Position numbers and translations under genes: made by a program. DNA of 64,000 nt from Sphaerosporella brunnea. Its lineage: Eukaryota > Ascomycota > Pezizomycetes > Pezizales > Pyronemataceae. How positions within the stretch are numbered: the stretch's first letter is position 1; each line of letters begins with the position of its first letter. Below are positions 43,656 to 54,548 of the stretch, piece by piece. Location of the stretch: the NCBI GenBank assembly GCA_008704415.1, contig VXIS01000058.1, forward strand, positions 1 to 64,000, given 5' to 3'. The notes beneath the pieces were generated by a model. It was not told the DNA's origin and made no database searches. It saw nothing but the letters and a program-made list of their open reading frames with translations.

Positions 43656-43968
43656 TTTCTCAGATATCTCGTGCGCCTGCAGAATGCGGGTTTTGCTGGA
43701 GCGCGATCCGGTTATGCACCAAGACCATATTACTCACTCTCTATTCGTTCTGCGCGCACCCCAGGGCGCAACGTCGTGCAACGTGAACCGCAGCCGCATG
43801 CCTGCGTTGTCTGCTGCAGGCGGATATCTACTGGTAGCGTTTCCGACAAACAATATCGCGACGCTTGGGATAAGCCATGACCTTTTCGTGACCGACAGCG
43901 CGCGTCTGCACAGATGAGTGACTTTTGTGTGCGAAAATGGCGATATCGGACGCAGCGAAACCTCCCTA
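43656..43968. mobile_element. MITE, GGGAGGTTTTGC family, copy 2 (left end lost)
   Basis: It shares with 32730-33118 the words tctcgtg..gcctgcagaatgcg, tatcgcgacgcttggga, gtgaccgacagcgcgc and the end gaaacctcccta. The left TIR is not recognisable. Divergence shows the copies are old. Confidence 0.72.
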
Positions 43969-43977
43969 TTGGAGTTG

Positions 43978-44090
43978 CAGGTGTCGGCTTGACGTCAATT
44001 CAGGAGCTTGGTAGTGGTGAAATACTCCAAGTTCTTGTGATTGGTGAGCACTTGGATTGGGTTTTCCGTGGACTGAAGCTCTGGCCTCAA
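43978..44090 (-). pseudogene. Gypsy pol fragment (RNase H region), about 110 bp
   Basis: It matches 20898-21002 of the intact element's pol (ttgacgt.aattcaggagcttggt, aaatactccaagttcttgtgat) with many transitions. It directly follows MITE copy 2. It is an isolated relic without termini. Confidence 0.85.
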
Positions 44091-44716
44091 CGGTTAGGCT
44101 TCCTGTGCCAACAGTTAAGTTATCTTTGCCGACGGTCAGACTGGCAGTGCCCATTATTTCCTCAGACAATTCGAATTGGGTACGTATTTTCACATCCTGC
44201 TTTTCTTTTCAAATAAGAATCTATCTGCTATTGCTGCTATCATACAGGCGTTGGCTTTCAGTTTCTCACCTGAAAGTAAAGGAATTGATTGATTGCATTA
44301 GCCAAATCCAGAGTCAGAGATGCATACTGTATATTTTGGAATGGAGTTCAATGAACGTTGTTTTCTTCTTGCCTTGAACAGTTTGATCGATAGACTACTG
44401 CAAAAGAGAGATCAACACCTGTTTCCCCCGTCCACGAGATACACTATGCGCATATTTGTAGTACAGCTGCAGAGAGTTGCAAAAGAAAAGCTTCAAACCT
44501 TAAAAACAAAAAAATGAAATAAACCAAATTTCTGAACCAATCACTTGCAGAAACGCAGATTTCAAATCCCACCCCCCGCGGCCGCATAGTGCTACCATCG
44601 GCGACTTTTATTCTCCCGATCCTCTCCCGATCCTTACAATCAGCCAAATCCTCTGCTAACACATGTTTTTCCATTAAAAGACCTCTTGCTTGCAAAGGAA
44701 ACTCACCTGTAATAAC

Positions 44717-45436
44717 TCAGAGTGACTTGAGATCGAAGGCCAACATGTTATTGGCATCTAAGTTCTGCACATGGACGCCGGACACAATCGGTTTACCCGT
44801 GCCAAATGTCTCCACAAAGTCTGCATGGCTGACTCTTTCAGACTGCACCTTAGCCTGGAAGTGGAAGTGGGCGTTGAATTTGGTCGTGGGTGTCTTGACC
44901 AAGATTGCGGCTCGCAACGAGGTCGGGATACCGTCTTGGGTGTCTGGATTGTCGGAAAAAATCCATTTTGCGGCGTTCCTCACCCTCTCTGCTGTCGCTG
45001 CGGTTGTTTGAAACTCTCCCTTAAGCCGTGTTCGCTCGTCCGATGTTTTATGTCTGAAGCCAGAGCCCACACCGAGAGCTCCGATTGTGATCGCCTGACC
45101 ATCGTAGGTTCGTTCTCCGAATGGCTCCAGCTTAGTGACCACCGGGGATGAATCCGATGCATCCGCTTTGGTGAATTCAACGGAAACAAATGCCGTGTAG
45201 TAACGTTGCCCATTGGGAGCGGAACTGGGGACTTTGAAGTCCAGGAGCAGGAGTGTAGCATGACTGGAGCCGCCGTGCTCGTACTTTCCGTGGATGACAC
45301 TGACGAATTCGGTGGAGAAGCCAAAAGATTCGTCGTACGTGGACGGTTGCGATGGATCCGCATATGTAGGGATGTTAGCCTGGCCTTTGCTGCCTTGCAT
45401 TCGAATGGGCTTGTGAACTGCTCGTGTGGACGCCAT
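44717..45436 (-). CDS. Hypothetical beta-rich protein (239 aa), near the subtilisin gene
   Basis: I do not recognise the family. The ATG at 45436 (CAACCATGG) is preferred over in-frame ATGs upstream that would add an improbable N-terminus. The protein has no signal peptide or membrane segment. Residues about 50-115 alternate hydrophobic and polar residues (THATLLLLDFKV-like and YYTAFVSVEF stretches) as in a beta-sandwich; a glycine-rich piece (ITIGALGVGSGF) comes at about 120-130. A Trp-containing helix (RNAAKWIFSDN) then precedes DGIPTSLRAAILV and a beta-strand C-terminus. It is a single-exon gene lying about 2.6 kb from, and divergent to, the subtilisin-like gene. It could be a partner of one of the receptor-type neighbours, but no motif shows this. 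Confidence 0.65.
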   Translation of the reverse strand: MASTRAVHKPIRMQGSKGQANIPTYADPSQPSTYDESFGFSTEFVSVIHGKYEHGGSSHATLLLLDFKVPSSAPNGQRYYTAFVSVEFTKADASDSSPVVTKLEPFGERTYDGQAITIGALGVGSGFRHKTSDERTRLKGEFQTTAATAERVRNAAKWIFSDNPDTQDGIPTSLRAAILVKTPTTKFNAHFHFQAKVQSERVSHADFVETFGTGKPIVSGVHVQNLDANNMLAFDLKSL

Positions 45437-45689
45437 GGTTGGGTACGCGTTGTGTTTCAAACAGTGGATTTCCACAGGATTACTTCCAACCCTGGCCTTT
45501 TTATAACCACCCAATGGCCAAGCGGCAAAGCTGATAAACCAAAAATGATCCAAATTGTTCAATCATTCGCTGACTTACGCAAAGTTGGTGTGAGGCGAAA
45601 CGACTCTAATGCAAGAATGCAAGTCTACAAGCACAAAGCAACCAGAATTCGATTCATGTCTACAAGCACGATGCGAACTTACACATGAC

Positions 45690-45780
45690 GTACTAGGAGG
45701 GAGGTTTTGCATATGCACATATCTGTGCAGATGCGCGCTGTCGGTCACGAAAAGGTCAGATCTTATTCCAAGCGTCAGGA
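45690..45780. mobile_element. MITE, GGGAGGTTTTGC family, truncated copy 3 (inverted)
   Basis: It begins gggaggttttgcatatgcac and continues as the reverse complement of the right end of copy 1 (cgcgctgtcggtcacgaaa). The similarity ends near 45780, so only one end of the element is present. Confidence 0.72.
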
Positions 45781-46499
45781 TAGTAGATCACGTTTATAAC
45801 CGCTATTCTCCCTCTAGACGTCGACGTCACTTTCCTCCGGTCGTGGGAACGGCTTGTAAAACTTTTTGAACTCATGGTTACGTCTGCGGCCCTCCAACTC
45901 ACTTTTCGTTCGCGCCGGATCCGCGGATCCACGGAGGGTGCAATTGCGCAAAAAGAAAAACATAGTTCCCTTCAAATCCTTGCATCGATGCATATATCAG
46001 AGCTAGGACTCTGTACCCCTCATTCACGATCGCGCGATCGAAAGGACCACAGGCATGAGGACCAGTGAAAGGAATCCGATTTTCAACTTTGTCGTGAAAA
46101 GACCATCAAAACGACCCAAACAGATCCTTTTTCACCATGAACTACCCCATTCGCCAGAAAATTATGGCTACAAACCTTGCACGCCCAGTTATTGGCATGT
46201 CGATTGTTTGGAAGCTCACGGTGACCGTTTAATTTATGCTAGAGTATAAGGAGAATGTAAGCTAACTAGAGCGTATATGCACTGTCAGGCATTTATGTAA
46301 TTTCTACATGCGTACCCCGCGCGCACGCGGTGCTCTTGAATAATACCATCGCTATCGTCCTTAGGTACATGTAGATAACCGCAAAAACCCGCCGTATAAT
46401 ATCCCTCCGTGATAGGCAATCAGTTTTGCGACTTTACCTATCTAAGTTGGGATTTCAAATACAAAGGATTTCATGAATTTCAGCAGCGATTGTAAGCCA
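45781..46499. other. Gene-free stretch
   Basis: No supported gene. Several short palindromes such as cgatcgcgcgatcg near 46027 are present. Confidence 0.5.
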
Positions 46500-46882
46500 A
46501 GAAACGTTTGTTCTACCTTGTAATACGGGGGGGTAGATTTACAGGGTGGAGTAAACCGACTCTGAACTCAAACATAGAGAAAGAGGAATGAAAAACAACG
46601 CGATACAAAAAAAAGAGTGAAAAAAACGAAAACAAAAAAAAAAAAAATCAACACTGGCAAACACGCTCTGTGGAGGTTTCACTTGCACCAATTTTCCCAT
46701 GCGCGCAACTTGGAAAAACGCGACATGTCGACAAGAAACACAAAAAGAGAATTTTTAATTAGAAAACAACACAAAAAGAGCACACTATGCGGCAAATAAT
46801 CCACGTTTTGATCAATTTTTACAGTAAAAATTGATAGAATTTAATCGCGCTGATCTCGTAAACCAGCCACTGTTGTTATTTC

Positions 46883-46918
<36 letters not shown>

Positions 46919-47009
46919 TAACGAGATTATAATCTCCATGTTTGAGTTCAGGGTAGATTTACAGGGTAGAGTACACTGACCTGTATTACAGGGTAGAACA
47001 GACGTTTCC
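46500..47009. mobile_element. Inverted-repeat element with a direct-repeat segment inside its arms (about 510 bp)
   Basis: The outer 25 bp are inverted (gaaacgtttgttctaccttg at the left; the complement of gaaacgtctgttctaccctg at the right). A second inverted pair carries tgaactcaaacat. Between these two pairs, a segment of about 29 bp (gtagatttacagggt...) is in direct orientation in both arms. The interior includes an A-run of about 30 (46881-46911). No coding capacity. Confidence 0.7.
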
Positions 47010-48072
47010 TCAACAACTTTTGCAACGGTGCATTGGAGCACGGACGAAATTTGATTTCCTGTTACGGACTTTATTGTGCTTTTAGAATATCGCATCCCGC
47101 GGCCCCGTGGAGGTTGACACGTCACCAAAAGCCAGATGCTTTGCTTCATATACTCTGACTAATGCTTGCATTTGAAATACCTAGACGGATCACACGATGT
47201 CAAACATAGAGTAGAGTACTATACATAATGATCGCTGTCGATCTCTGTCGCTATAGTGGCCATGGCACAGCTGGATACTTACTTGTTTTATGGATCCCAA
47301 TTCCTGCCATTGGATATCTACGAATTTACTTGTCAATCCAGGTTTTCGGACTCCACCCACAAGCCCGGGAGGGGGGGATCCCCCACACTATTGGCAAATA
47401 CCTGCCGAAAATGTATGCATATGCGCATGGGTAAAGTTTATGATAAAGGACTCTAGTTGCTATGATCGTCATACCCCTGTACCATACCTAACGCTGAAGG
47501 CAGTTGTTTACACGCGGGGAAGATGAGTTTCTTTAACGGACACACCACCATTGACGAGGATATCCGGACAAGATACATGTTTTGAGCGCTTTAATTTAGG
47601 CCCACAGGGGTCAGTTCTGTTGAGATTTTAGACGCATTAAGTAGTAATATATATTGATCACGTTTCCCGTGAGGATCAGTTCAAAAAACGGAAACGAGCC
47701 TCTACCTCCGCTTGACTTCGTACGGACTGTTGTTTTCATCTATTGAGTACAATTTCTTTGCTTACCTCCTGGTGGATTAGTAGGAAGAGAACTTCATTGC
47801 TTCTCCCACTAAATTCCCAGAATTCATTGTCCCCTTCGAAGCTTAATTTAAAAACATCCACCAGGTGAGCGCCCAGATACAGATTTATGCGCACAGGCAG
47901 TATGGTATACCGGTGTATCGGTATACAAGGATAAGCAGCCGTTATACGTACATAGGCCACAACCGCTGGACCCTGCATTGGATCTTGAAAGACCTATCCC
48001 GAATCTTTTGCTGATCAACTCGGTGATATAGGCTTCACGAAACAAATATATACACATCAATACCTTGCAGCG
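47010..48072. other. Intergenic, promoter side of the subtilisin gene
   Basis: No supported gene. The last part, with atatatacacatc at about 48047-48059, is the likely core promoter or 5' UTR of the gene starting at 48073. Confidence 0.5.
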
Positions 48073-51000
48073 ATGCAGTCTTCTGGCAATACTTGGCCAT
48101 ATGGGGCTCAGTTCACCACCGGATACAGCACGCCAACCACGACGTTTCCTACGCCCTCTGCCAGTCCAGCGAACTCGACTGTTCCATTTGCTAGCCCGAA
48201 TTCGCAATCTTCGCCGCAGGCCGCGGCCCATGGCCAGATGTATTGGCGAAACCAGGCAATGGCTGCCCCGCCTTACACTTGGCAACAACAGCAGCTGCGT
48301 TTCGGGTACATTTCACAATCGCCCCAACCGCAATACTCTCCACATGCGGCCCCGCAACAGTTCAATCATACGCCACAGACTCAACAACAGCAGATTCAAC
48401 AGCAGTCCTCTGGGCCGCAGTACTATCCCCCGCAGACGCAGCCTTCCACAGCTCAGCATAATTCCAGCTATTCGCAGCAGCAGCCTCAGCAGTACCAACA
48501 GCAGCCTCAGTCTCAGCAACCGACCCAGCAGCAGCCTCAGCAGCAGCCTCAGCAGTACCAACAGCAGCCTCAGCAGCAGCCTCAGCAGTACCAACAGCAG
48601 CCTGACCAGCAGCCTCAGCAGTACCAACAGCAGCCTCAACCCCAGCAGCCGACCCAGAAGCCGATCCAGCAGCCTCAGCAGTACCAACCTCAACCCCAAC
48701 AGCCGACCCAGCAGCAGCCGATCCAGCAGCCTCAGCAGTACCAGCCTCAACCTCAGCAACCGACCCATCAGCAGCCTCAGCAGTACCGCCAGCATGCGCA
48801 GCAGACCAACACGTTTCCCGCGTCGCAAGCTCAGCCCACTTCGTCTGTGCCCTCTATGCGCGCGGCTCAACCTCAGCCGTTCTCAATTATACCTGCGTTC
48901 ATCCAAAATATATCCACAAAAACGGACACTCCCGCCAAACCGGCCAGTTTAAACGACCTTGGGCAAGTGGGTGGGTTAAGTCGTAACTCAATCACCATAC
49001 CTGATACCGACTCCGGATCCAAGGATCAAACTGAGCCTGACGATGGCGACGGGAGCGCTGAGCACCTCATCTCAGCTGATCACATATCTTTCAGGGCGAG
49101 TGTGCTCAAGCTTGGTTTCGAAGCGGCTGGAAGGAAATTAACGGACAGCGGCAAGCAACTAAGCCTACTTGGGAAGACTGGCAGTCAAGGAGCGACCTTT
49201 CTTCACATTGCATTGGATCCCAAAGCCTTTGATCGTAAGCTGTTTGGCGTCATTAAGCATGTTATGGATGAATATCCCACGCTCTATAAAAATACCAGCC
49301 GCGATCCCAAAAAAGTCACAATTGTGCACGTCGCTTTGCTTAAGTCTAAGACCAAACAAGGCGCCTACCTGAATCCGACGCGCATAAACTGGCTTATGCA
49401 AAATTATCCCAAACAAGTGGCAGATATCCTCAAAACGTCCAACTCGCACCCTCTGCTGTCCGACTTCATGCCGGTTTTTCTCTCCGCTCCTCAGGAGGAG
49501 TTACTTTCTCACCTTCTAGGCGCCCCTGGAAGCCCGAAGAACGATGATTGGGAACCAATAACCGATGGGAAAAGTGGGATTACGCTTCTTCACCTGGCAG
49601 CGGCCTACACACCCGATGAACAGCAGGCAGAAACTGGACAGAATCACGGGGTCGCGGCGACAGAACCCTCAGAATCCCGCTCAAGCAAAGTGCAAACGTC
49701 GAGTGGATCGGTATCTCAATCGGTGGCTGCCACCGATGATCCGAAACAAGGAACCAATATCGAGTGGCAGCTAAAGGTGGTGCAGAGAATTTACGAACTT
49801 TGGCCCAAAGCTTTGACTGTTGGTCCGGAAGGCGACAAAATTAGAGATCGATATCGATCGCCGTACCAGCACCGTCGTCGGATGTTCAACAAAAAGACCG
49901 ATACTACGATGCAGAATGACAAGGTTTGCAACTTCCTGAAAGACCAGCTCATGCATCTGCCGGATAGCGAAAACATCATCCGTCAACTTGGCTCGGAAGA
50001 AGAAGGTACGTACATGACACCTTTGGCCCTGATTCAGAACCGCTGTCTAACTCACATGTGCCTGAAGACTTAGAAATCCAGTTAGATCTCTCCGAGATCC
50101 GGAAAATGCAAACCACAGAGCAAGTTCAGGCCCTGGTGAAACAGCTGAAACTTCAAAATATTTTGCAATACGTTGTGATTCCGGGAACCCTTTTTCTCTC
50201 AGAGGACAAGGCTGCGCGAGCAGCCTCAGCAGAGAATGATGACGGTCAGGGTATTGCACGAAAAGCCTTCAAAAAGATCTTCGAAGCCCTGGAGGAAAAG
50301 AAGGTTACGAAGATCATCAAGCTAGTGGTGGAGGATGATGAAGAAGTCTCACACAGTGACGAAGTACTCGAAGGGCTCAAAGCTTTTGAGATTGAGGAGT
50401 GGGATTGGAAGCGGGTGGATATTTGCAGTCAGGTTCTGTTACGAGCGGCGCCGAAAGTTCAGAAACTCAAGCTTTATTCGAATGGAAATCCTGCAGTGCT
50501 GCACAGCTGGTCCGGTTCTGATGGCTTGAATCTATTCCCAGAGGTATGGATTCCCATGGTGAATGTCCGGCGCCGGGTCTGACAGGCGACGCCAGCTCAA
50601 GCAAGTGCACGTCCAGATAAATTGGCTTCTGGAGTCGAAGGCTAGGACCCAACAATACGTGGAAACCTTTAAGAAGCGTTTGGCGTCCAGTTTTGGCACT
50701 CGAAAAATCGCCATAACTGTCTCCGATATACAAAAGGCGCGTAGCCACGAAAGTAGTTCGATTGAATCTAACAGCGTACAACATATGGCTCCGTAAGTCG
50801 TTTGCTTTCTTAGTGGCTGGGATACACTGTTAATGGACTCGCAGCGGTGCGTGGCTTGCAGCACTGGACAAGTTCACGGGAATCATTCGCAACTACCCCA
50901 CTGAAGACGAAGATCCGGAAGGCCTGTACACACTGCGGGGCGACCGGGAAGTGCGAGTGGCCATAATCGATGACGGCTATGATGGAATTGACCCGGATTT

Positions 51001-51966
51001 GTCAGTCGCCGGCGGTAAATCCTTCTATGTTCAACATCCGGAGAAGCGCATCTATCCATACTACTGCTCCAGCGCCGGACACGGCACTCTAATGGCAAAG
51101 CTCGTCAAGCGTGTCTGTCCGCTTGCCAAACTCTATGTTGCCAGACTTGACCAAGGCGAAGGACTCCGCGGAGAGATTCAACCCACTGCAGAGTCGGCTG
51201 CGAAGGTGACCTTGACCCCCATTGTACTTTCAGACTTGTGCTCATTGCAAGCTAGGCAATAAGGTGGGCTATCAATAAAAACGTCCAAATCATCTCGATG
51301 AGCTGGACAATCTACTTGGAAACAAAAAACCCGGAGAACGACTCGCTTAAAGCGGCCATAAATGAGGCTAGTAACGAAAATATCCTCATGTTCGGCTCAG
51401 CAGCCGACCGCGGGCTCAACGACGGCGATGCTTACCCCGGCCCCGCGATGCCCCAGAAGGTGTTCTGCATCGGAGCCGCGAAAGAGAGTGGAGCACCAGA
51501 GGATTGGTCCGACAGGGGTGCGATATTCGTCTTGCCAGGCAGCGACAGTGGCATTGGACTGCCGGACGGAAAAGGTGGTTTCAAGCGGGATCCGGGGAGT
51601 TCTTTCGCTACGGCTCTTGCCTCAGGGCTTGCAGCCTTGATTCTGCTCTGCGTTGAACTCTCGGCTCACCGCGAGAAGCGGAAGCTCATGTCAAACTTCG
51701 CAAGCATGCACAAGCTTTTCAAGCAAATGGCCTTAAAAACAAACGACTCAGCGGCGGAAAAGGAGCGCAAATACATCGACGTTTCCCGCTTCTTCAAAGA
51801 TGAATTTTCAGATGAGAGCTGGCCTTTAAGCCCTGAAGGCAGTCGGAAGTTTAACAGCATGGTTGGCGACTTATGTAGGTTCTTCCATGCCATTTCGGAC
51901 AAAAAAAGACTCGATCATGCTGATGAACGCGTCTACAGGCCGGGAAGCGGGTGTCGAGTAAAATAG
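48073..51966 (+). CDS. Subtilisin-like (S8) protease with Gln-rich N-terminus and ankyrin-like middle (about 1223 aa, 5 exons)
   Basis: Exons: 48073-50005, 50074-50543, 50596-50792, 50845-51205, 51256-51966; introns are 50-68 bp and the total is 1224 codons in frame. Residues about 1-280 are rich in Gln, Pro, Ser and Tyr, with QQPQQYQQQP-type repeats. About 340-640 contains helical, ankyrin-like units (GATFLHIAL, GITLLHLAA). The C-terminal 360 residues are a subtilisin domain with the full triad: VAIIDDGYDG (Asp about 909), AGHGTLMAK (His) and GSSFATALASG (Ser about 1103). At the oxyanion-hole position the sequence is SAADRG rather than AAGN. There is no signal peptide, so it should act in the cell. 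Intracellular subtilases of this type are known effector domains of fungal NLRs and include HET-Q2 of Podospora, which triggers cell death. Confidence 0.86.
48361..48830 (+). repeat. CAG/CAA-rich imperfect tandem repeats (coding)
   Basis: Repeats built on cagcctcagcagtaccaaca encode Gln-Pro-Gln-Gln-Tyr-Gln units within the N-terminal domain of the subtilisin-like protein. Units of about 24-36 bp vary in number and order, so length polymorphism between strains is expected. The mirror-image open frames on the other strand are by-products of this repeat. Confidence 0.9.
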
Positions 51967-52528
51967 GTAGATATATTCGGGAACAGTTCGCCTAAGAATT
52001 TAACAGATTTCTTTTCTCTTTTCGAATTCCATATACTGTGCTATGGAACGAATGTTTAAGGGGGCTAAATTTTCCTTTTTTGTTGATTTTTCGATTTTTC
52101 GACATGTCTATATCAATACATCGATATCTCGGATGAAGTCTTACAGGACAAAAAGAATGAGAAATTTCGCTGTTTTCCCGGGTCTCGAGCCAAAACACTC
52201 ACTTTTCACCAAGCTAACAAAAATTGCCATTTGATCAAAAAAAAATTGCTCGCTGGCTGAGAAAGCAGAAAACACATGAGTTTCAATCTCCAGAGAGTTG
52301 GTTGTGCTATTCTGGGAGGCGCTTTTGAGGAGATTTTGTATGGGGCTTCATACAAAATGTGTGGTGACAACGGCCTCCCAGCCCATCACGCAACACAAGC
52401 CCTGTTTTTCTTGGCGCAGAAAATGAAATTCCAGGTAGTTATCTAACTTTCCTTATGGTGGAGCAAATTTATAAATTGTGTGGTGGTAGTTAGATAGAGG
52501 GCACTTTGGCTGTGAAACCGCGCTGTAC
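51967..52528. other. Intergenic downstream of the subtilisin gene
   Basis: AT-rich with no supported gene. It contains a hairpin at 52314-52379. Confidence 0.5.
52314..52379. repeat. Two-level hairpin
   Basis: An outer stem gggaggc/gcctccc (52314-52320 with 52373-52379) encloses an inner perfect stem attttgtatg/catacaaaat (52333-52342 with 52349-52358) with loop gggctt. It may be the core of a small foldback element. Confidence 0.6.
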
Positions 52529-52924
52529 TTACGACCCACCAGTGGCTGGAGCGACACAACCCGATAAATGCTGAGTTGATTTCAAACCAAACCGCCGGCC
52601 ACGACGGAGGGACCAAGGAGGATATGATGAAGAAGAAGACGCAGCTGAAGAGCAAGGAGGAAATGATGAAGAAGAAGCAACACCCGCACCTCCCACCCAT
52701 TCCCAAAAAGTCCCAGTCGGGACCCCAGCACCACCCTCTGGTAACTCATCAACACTGATGGGGAAGGTTTCCTCCACGGAGTTCAAAAGCATCTCCAGCT
52801 CACGGGCAATGGTACGCTGGTTTTGACACTCCGCTTTGCCTTCCAGGGCCTCACCGTCCAGACGGCTATCGTTGCAGTCATCAAAAGGAATCGGGAAGGC
52901 TTGATGGGCTGTGTGGTTCTCCAT
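52529..52924 (-). CDS. Hypothetical protein (131 aa), doubtful
   Basis: An open frame starting at ATG 52924. The first 80 residues look protein-like (charged, with QRTIARELEMLLNSVEETFPI). The rest is Ser-rich and comes from a gaagaag-type repeat, so the frame may be fortuitous. I do not recognise it. It lies in a repeat-rich interval beside a truncated LINE. Confidence 0.3.
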   Translation of the reverse strand: MENHTAHQAFPIPFDDCNDSRLDGEALEGKAECQNQRTIARELEMLLNSVEETFPISVDELPEGGAGVPTGTFWEWVGGAGVASSSSFPPCSSAASSSSSYPPWSLRRGRRFGLKSTQHLSGCVAPATGGS

Positions 52925-53243
52925 TTAGCAGCAACTTCCGTTTCCTCCTAGACGAATGCGTCACAACTGGGACTCGCGCTCTCTAGCGGTTGACAAGCAC
53001 CAGAAGTGCATCTCGGTGTGGATGGCGGATTGTGGAGACAAGGTGCGTAACAGCACCAAGAAGGCCTCGCAGCCATAACTGTCGGTGCCCGCCATACGAC
53101 ATTCGTCACTACCTAGTTCCGGGGCCCCATGCGATCCCACAGGTGGCCATAAATGCCGCCAAAAGAAAGTCCGCACAGTCAAAACGGTCTCAGAAGCCTT
53201 CAGTAAATCACAGGCAAAATTGGCTGCCGCAGGCTCGGATCCG

Positions 53244-53258
53244 GACCCACCCTACCGA
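53244..53258. repeat. Left target-site duplication of the truncated LINE
   Basis: gacccaccctaccga (15 bp) recurs at 53962-53976 on the other side of the LINE fragment. Confidence 0.9.
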
Positions 53259-53961
53259 TTTGTTTTTGTTTTAATCATATTGCATTTGGCCGCTTGCGGC
53301 CATGGCATGTTAAGTACAGAATCATTGCCACCCCTAGGCACTGGTCCTACTCTGGGGCACGCTCCTCCGAAGGAAAGAAAGGCAAGGAAATCGCAACCGG
53401 TAAGATCGAACAAAGGAAACTCGTAACATAGGAAAAAGGGAAAATAAGGTCTGACATTAGCTGGCCCCACTTGGCCACATTCCTACACTTGTATTGCTTA
53501 GGAAGTCCATCACTGCTCCCGTGCAACGGCCATCCGCCAGTAGATCCCTTACTGACGTATTCGTTTTCCGCCTCTTCTTCCCTTTCTCCCGCGTAGCCTC
53601 CACCACGGCCTTCCACAGAACCTGGTGTTGGCTGCGCCATCTCCGGCAGGTTTTAAAGAGGTGGTCACGCGTCTGAGTGGGCCTCTTGGAGCAGAACCAG
53701 CATTTGTCGTCCAGACGTCGCCCCGTCTTGTGCAAGTAAGGGGCTGTTGGTGCCTTCTGTAGCCTCAACTGAAAGAAGCGTGCCGCCAGCGTCTTCTTGG
53801 CTTGGAAGGCGGTCTTGTTGGCACCTTTCGAGCGTCTGTAGTAGCTTTTCGGGGTGCAGTGCGCAGCAAGCCAGGCCTCTCGGTCTTGATGCCTAGCTTG
53901 CGTGACCGCCCTGGCAATGTGGGCGAGCGAGGTGGTGTCAAGGACGTTGGAGGGCGCGGCC
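53259..53961 (-). mobile_element. 5'-truncated LINE (703 bp) with 15-bp target duplication
   Basis: The minus strand encodes the C-terminal part of a LINE ORF2 related to, but diverged from, the one at 15345-25358: a conserved FFQLRLQKAPTAPYL block, then CWFC...H...C and TSVGMWP near the end. One frameshift is visible between the 5' piece (about 53770-53955) and 53457-53768 only if the wrong frame is taken; the matching frame reads through. The T-rich 3' tail is at the left (53259-53278). 5' truncation is the usual outcome of incomplete target-primed reverse transcription. Confidence 0.88.
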
Positions 53962-53976
53962 GACCCACCCTACCGA
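53962..53976. repeat. Right target-site duplication of the truncated LINE
   Basis: A 15-bp copy of 53244-53258. Confidence 0.9.
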
Positions 53977-54548
53977 AAGTCATCAGATACTTCGTTGTGG
54001 CTCCTGACATCATCCACCCAATTATCTTTGGTGCACCACTGGTAGTCGGTAGTAACTACCAGGGGACAGGCCCCAGGGTACACACATTCATCCTGAAATC
54101 TTGGACCACACACCGGTCAATTTGTGGTACGCAATACTGAACAAAGCAAAGCGGTCCCCCAGAATCCTGTACGGGACTCTAAGCGAGCCTACGATCATGG
54201 ATCTTCAGCTCACATTCGTCGACAATGTCACCCATTTCGACAAAAATCAGATGGATGGGTGGCTAACATCCACATTTAGCCTACTCCCGTCAGTGATGGT
54301 CATGCTCCGTAGCTGGGATCGACTATCCAACGAACGAAAGATTCTATAACTATCTCAATGCTGTCGAGATGTAGGCTGTGATTCTGTTCCTAGTGCAACC
54401 CTCCTACAATGCTAAAAGCGACAATGCTCAAATGAAACAGTCAGTTGTCCGCTACCAGAAAACTGTTTCAGAAAAATCAAGAGAATTGGCCCATAGATGC
54501 GCAGGGACCGCATAGACCTCAACCAGCTCTGAAAATAGATGAGGAAGC
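53977..54548. other. Degraded sequence, possible retroelement relic
   Basis: The plus strand near 53970-54050 encodes IRYFVVAPDIIHPIIFGAP, which recalls the end of a retroelement protease, but frames change and no other domain follows. I would not call a gene. Confidence 0.35.

Noticed and set aside
45436..45562. Upstream extension of the 239-aa gene to an ATG at 45562
   Set aside because: The added residues are hydrophobic and irregular, and the 45436 ATG has a clearly better context.
48313..48952. Long Leu/Arg-rich and Ser/Asn/Arg-rich open frames overlapping the subtilisin gene
   Set aside because: They are antisense or shifted readings of the CAG/CAA repeat that encodes the Gln-rich domain.
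53977..54140. Retroelement protease-like words IIHPIIFGAP
   Set aside because: Too short, with frame changes and no neighbouring pol domain in phase; kept only as a degraded stretch.
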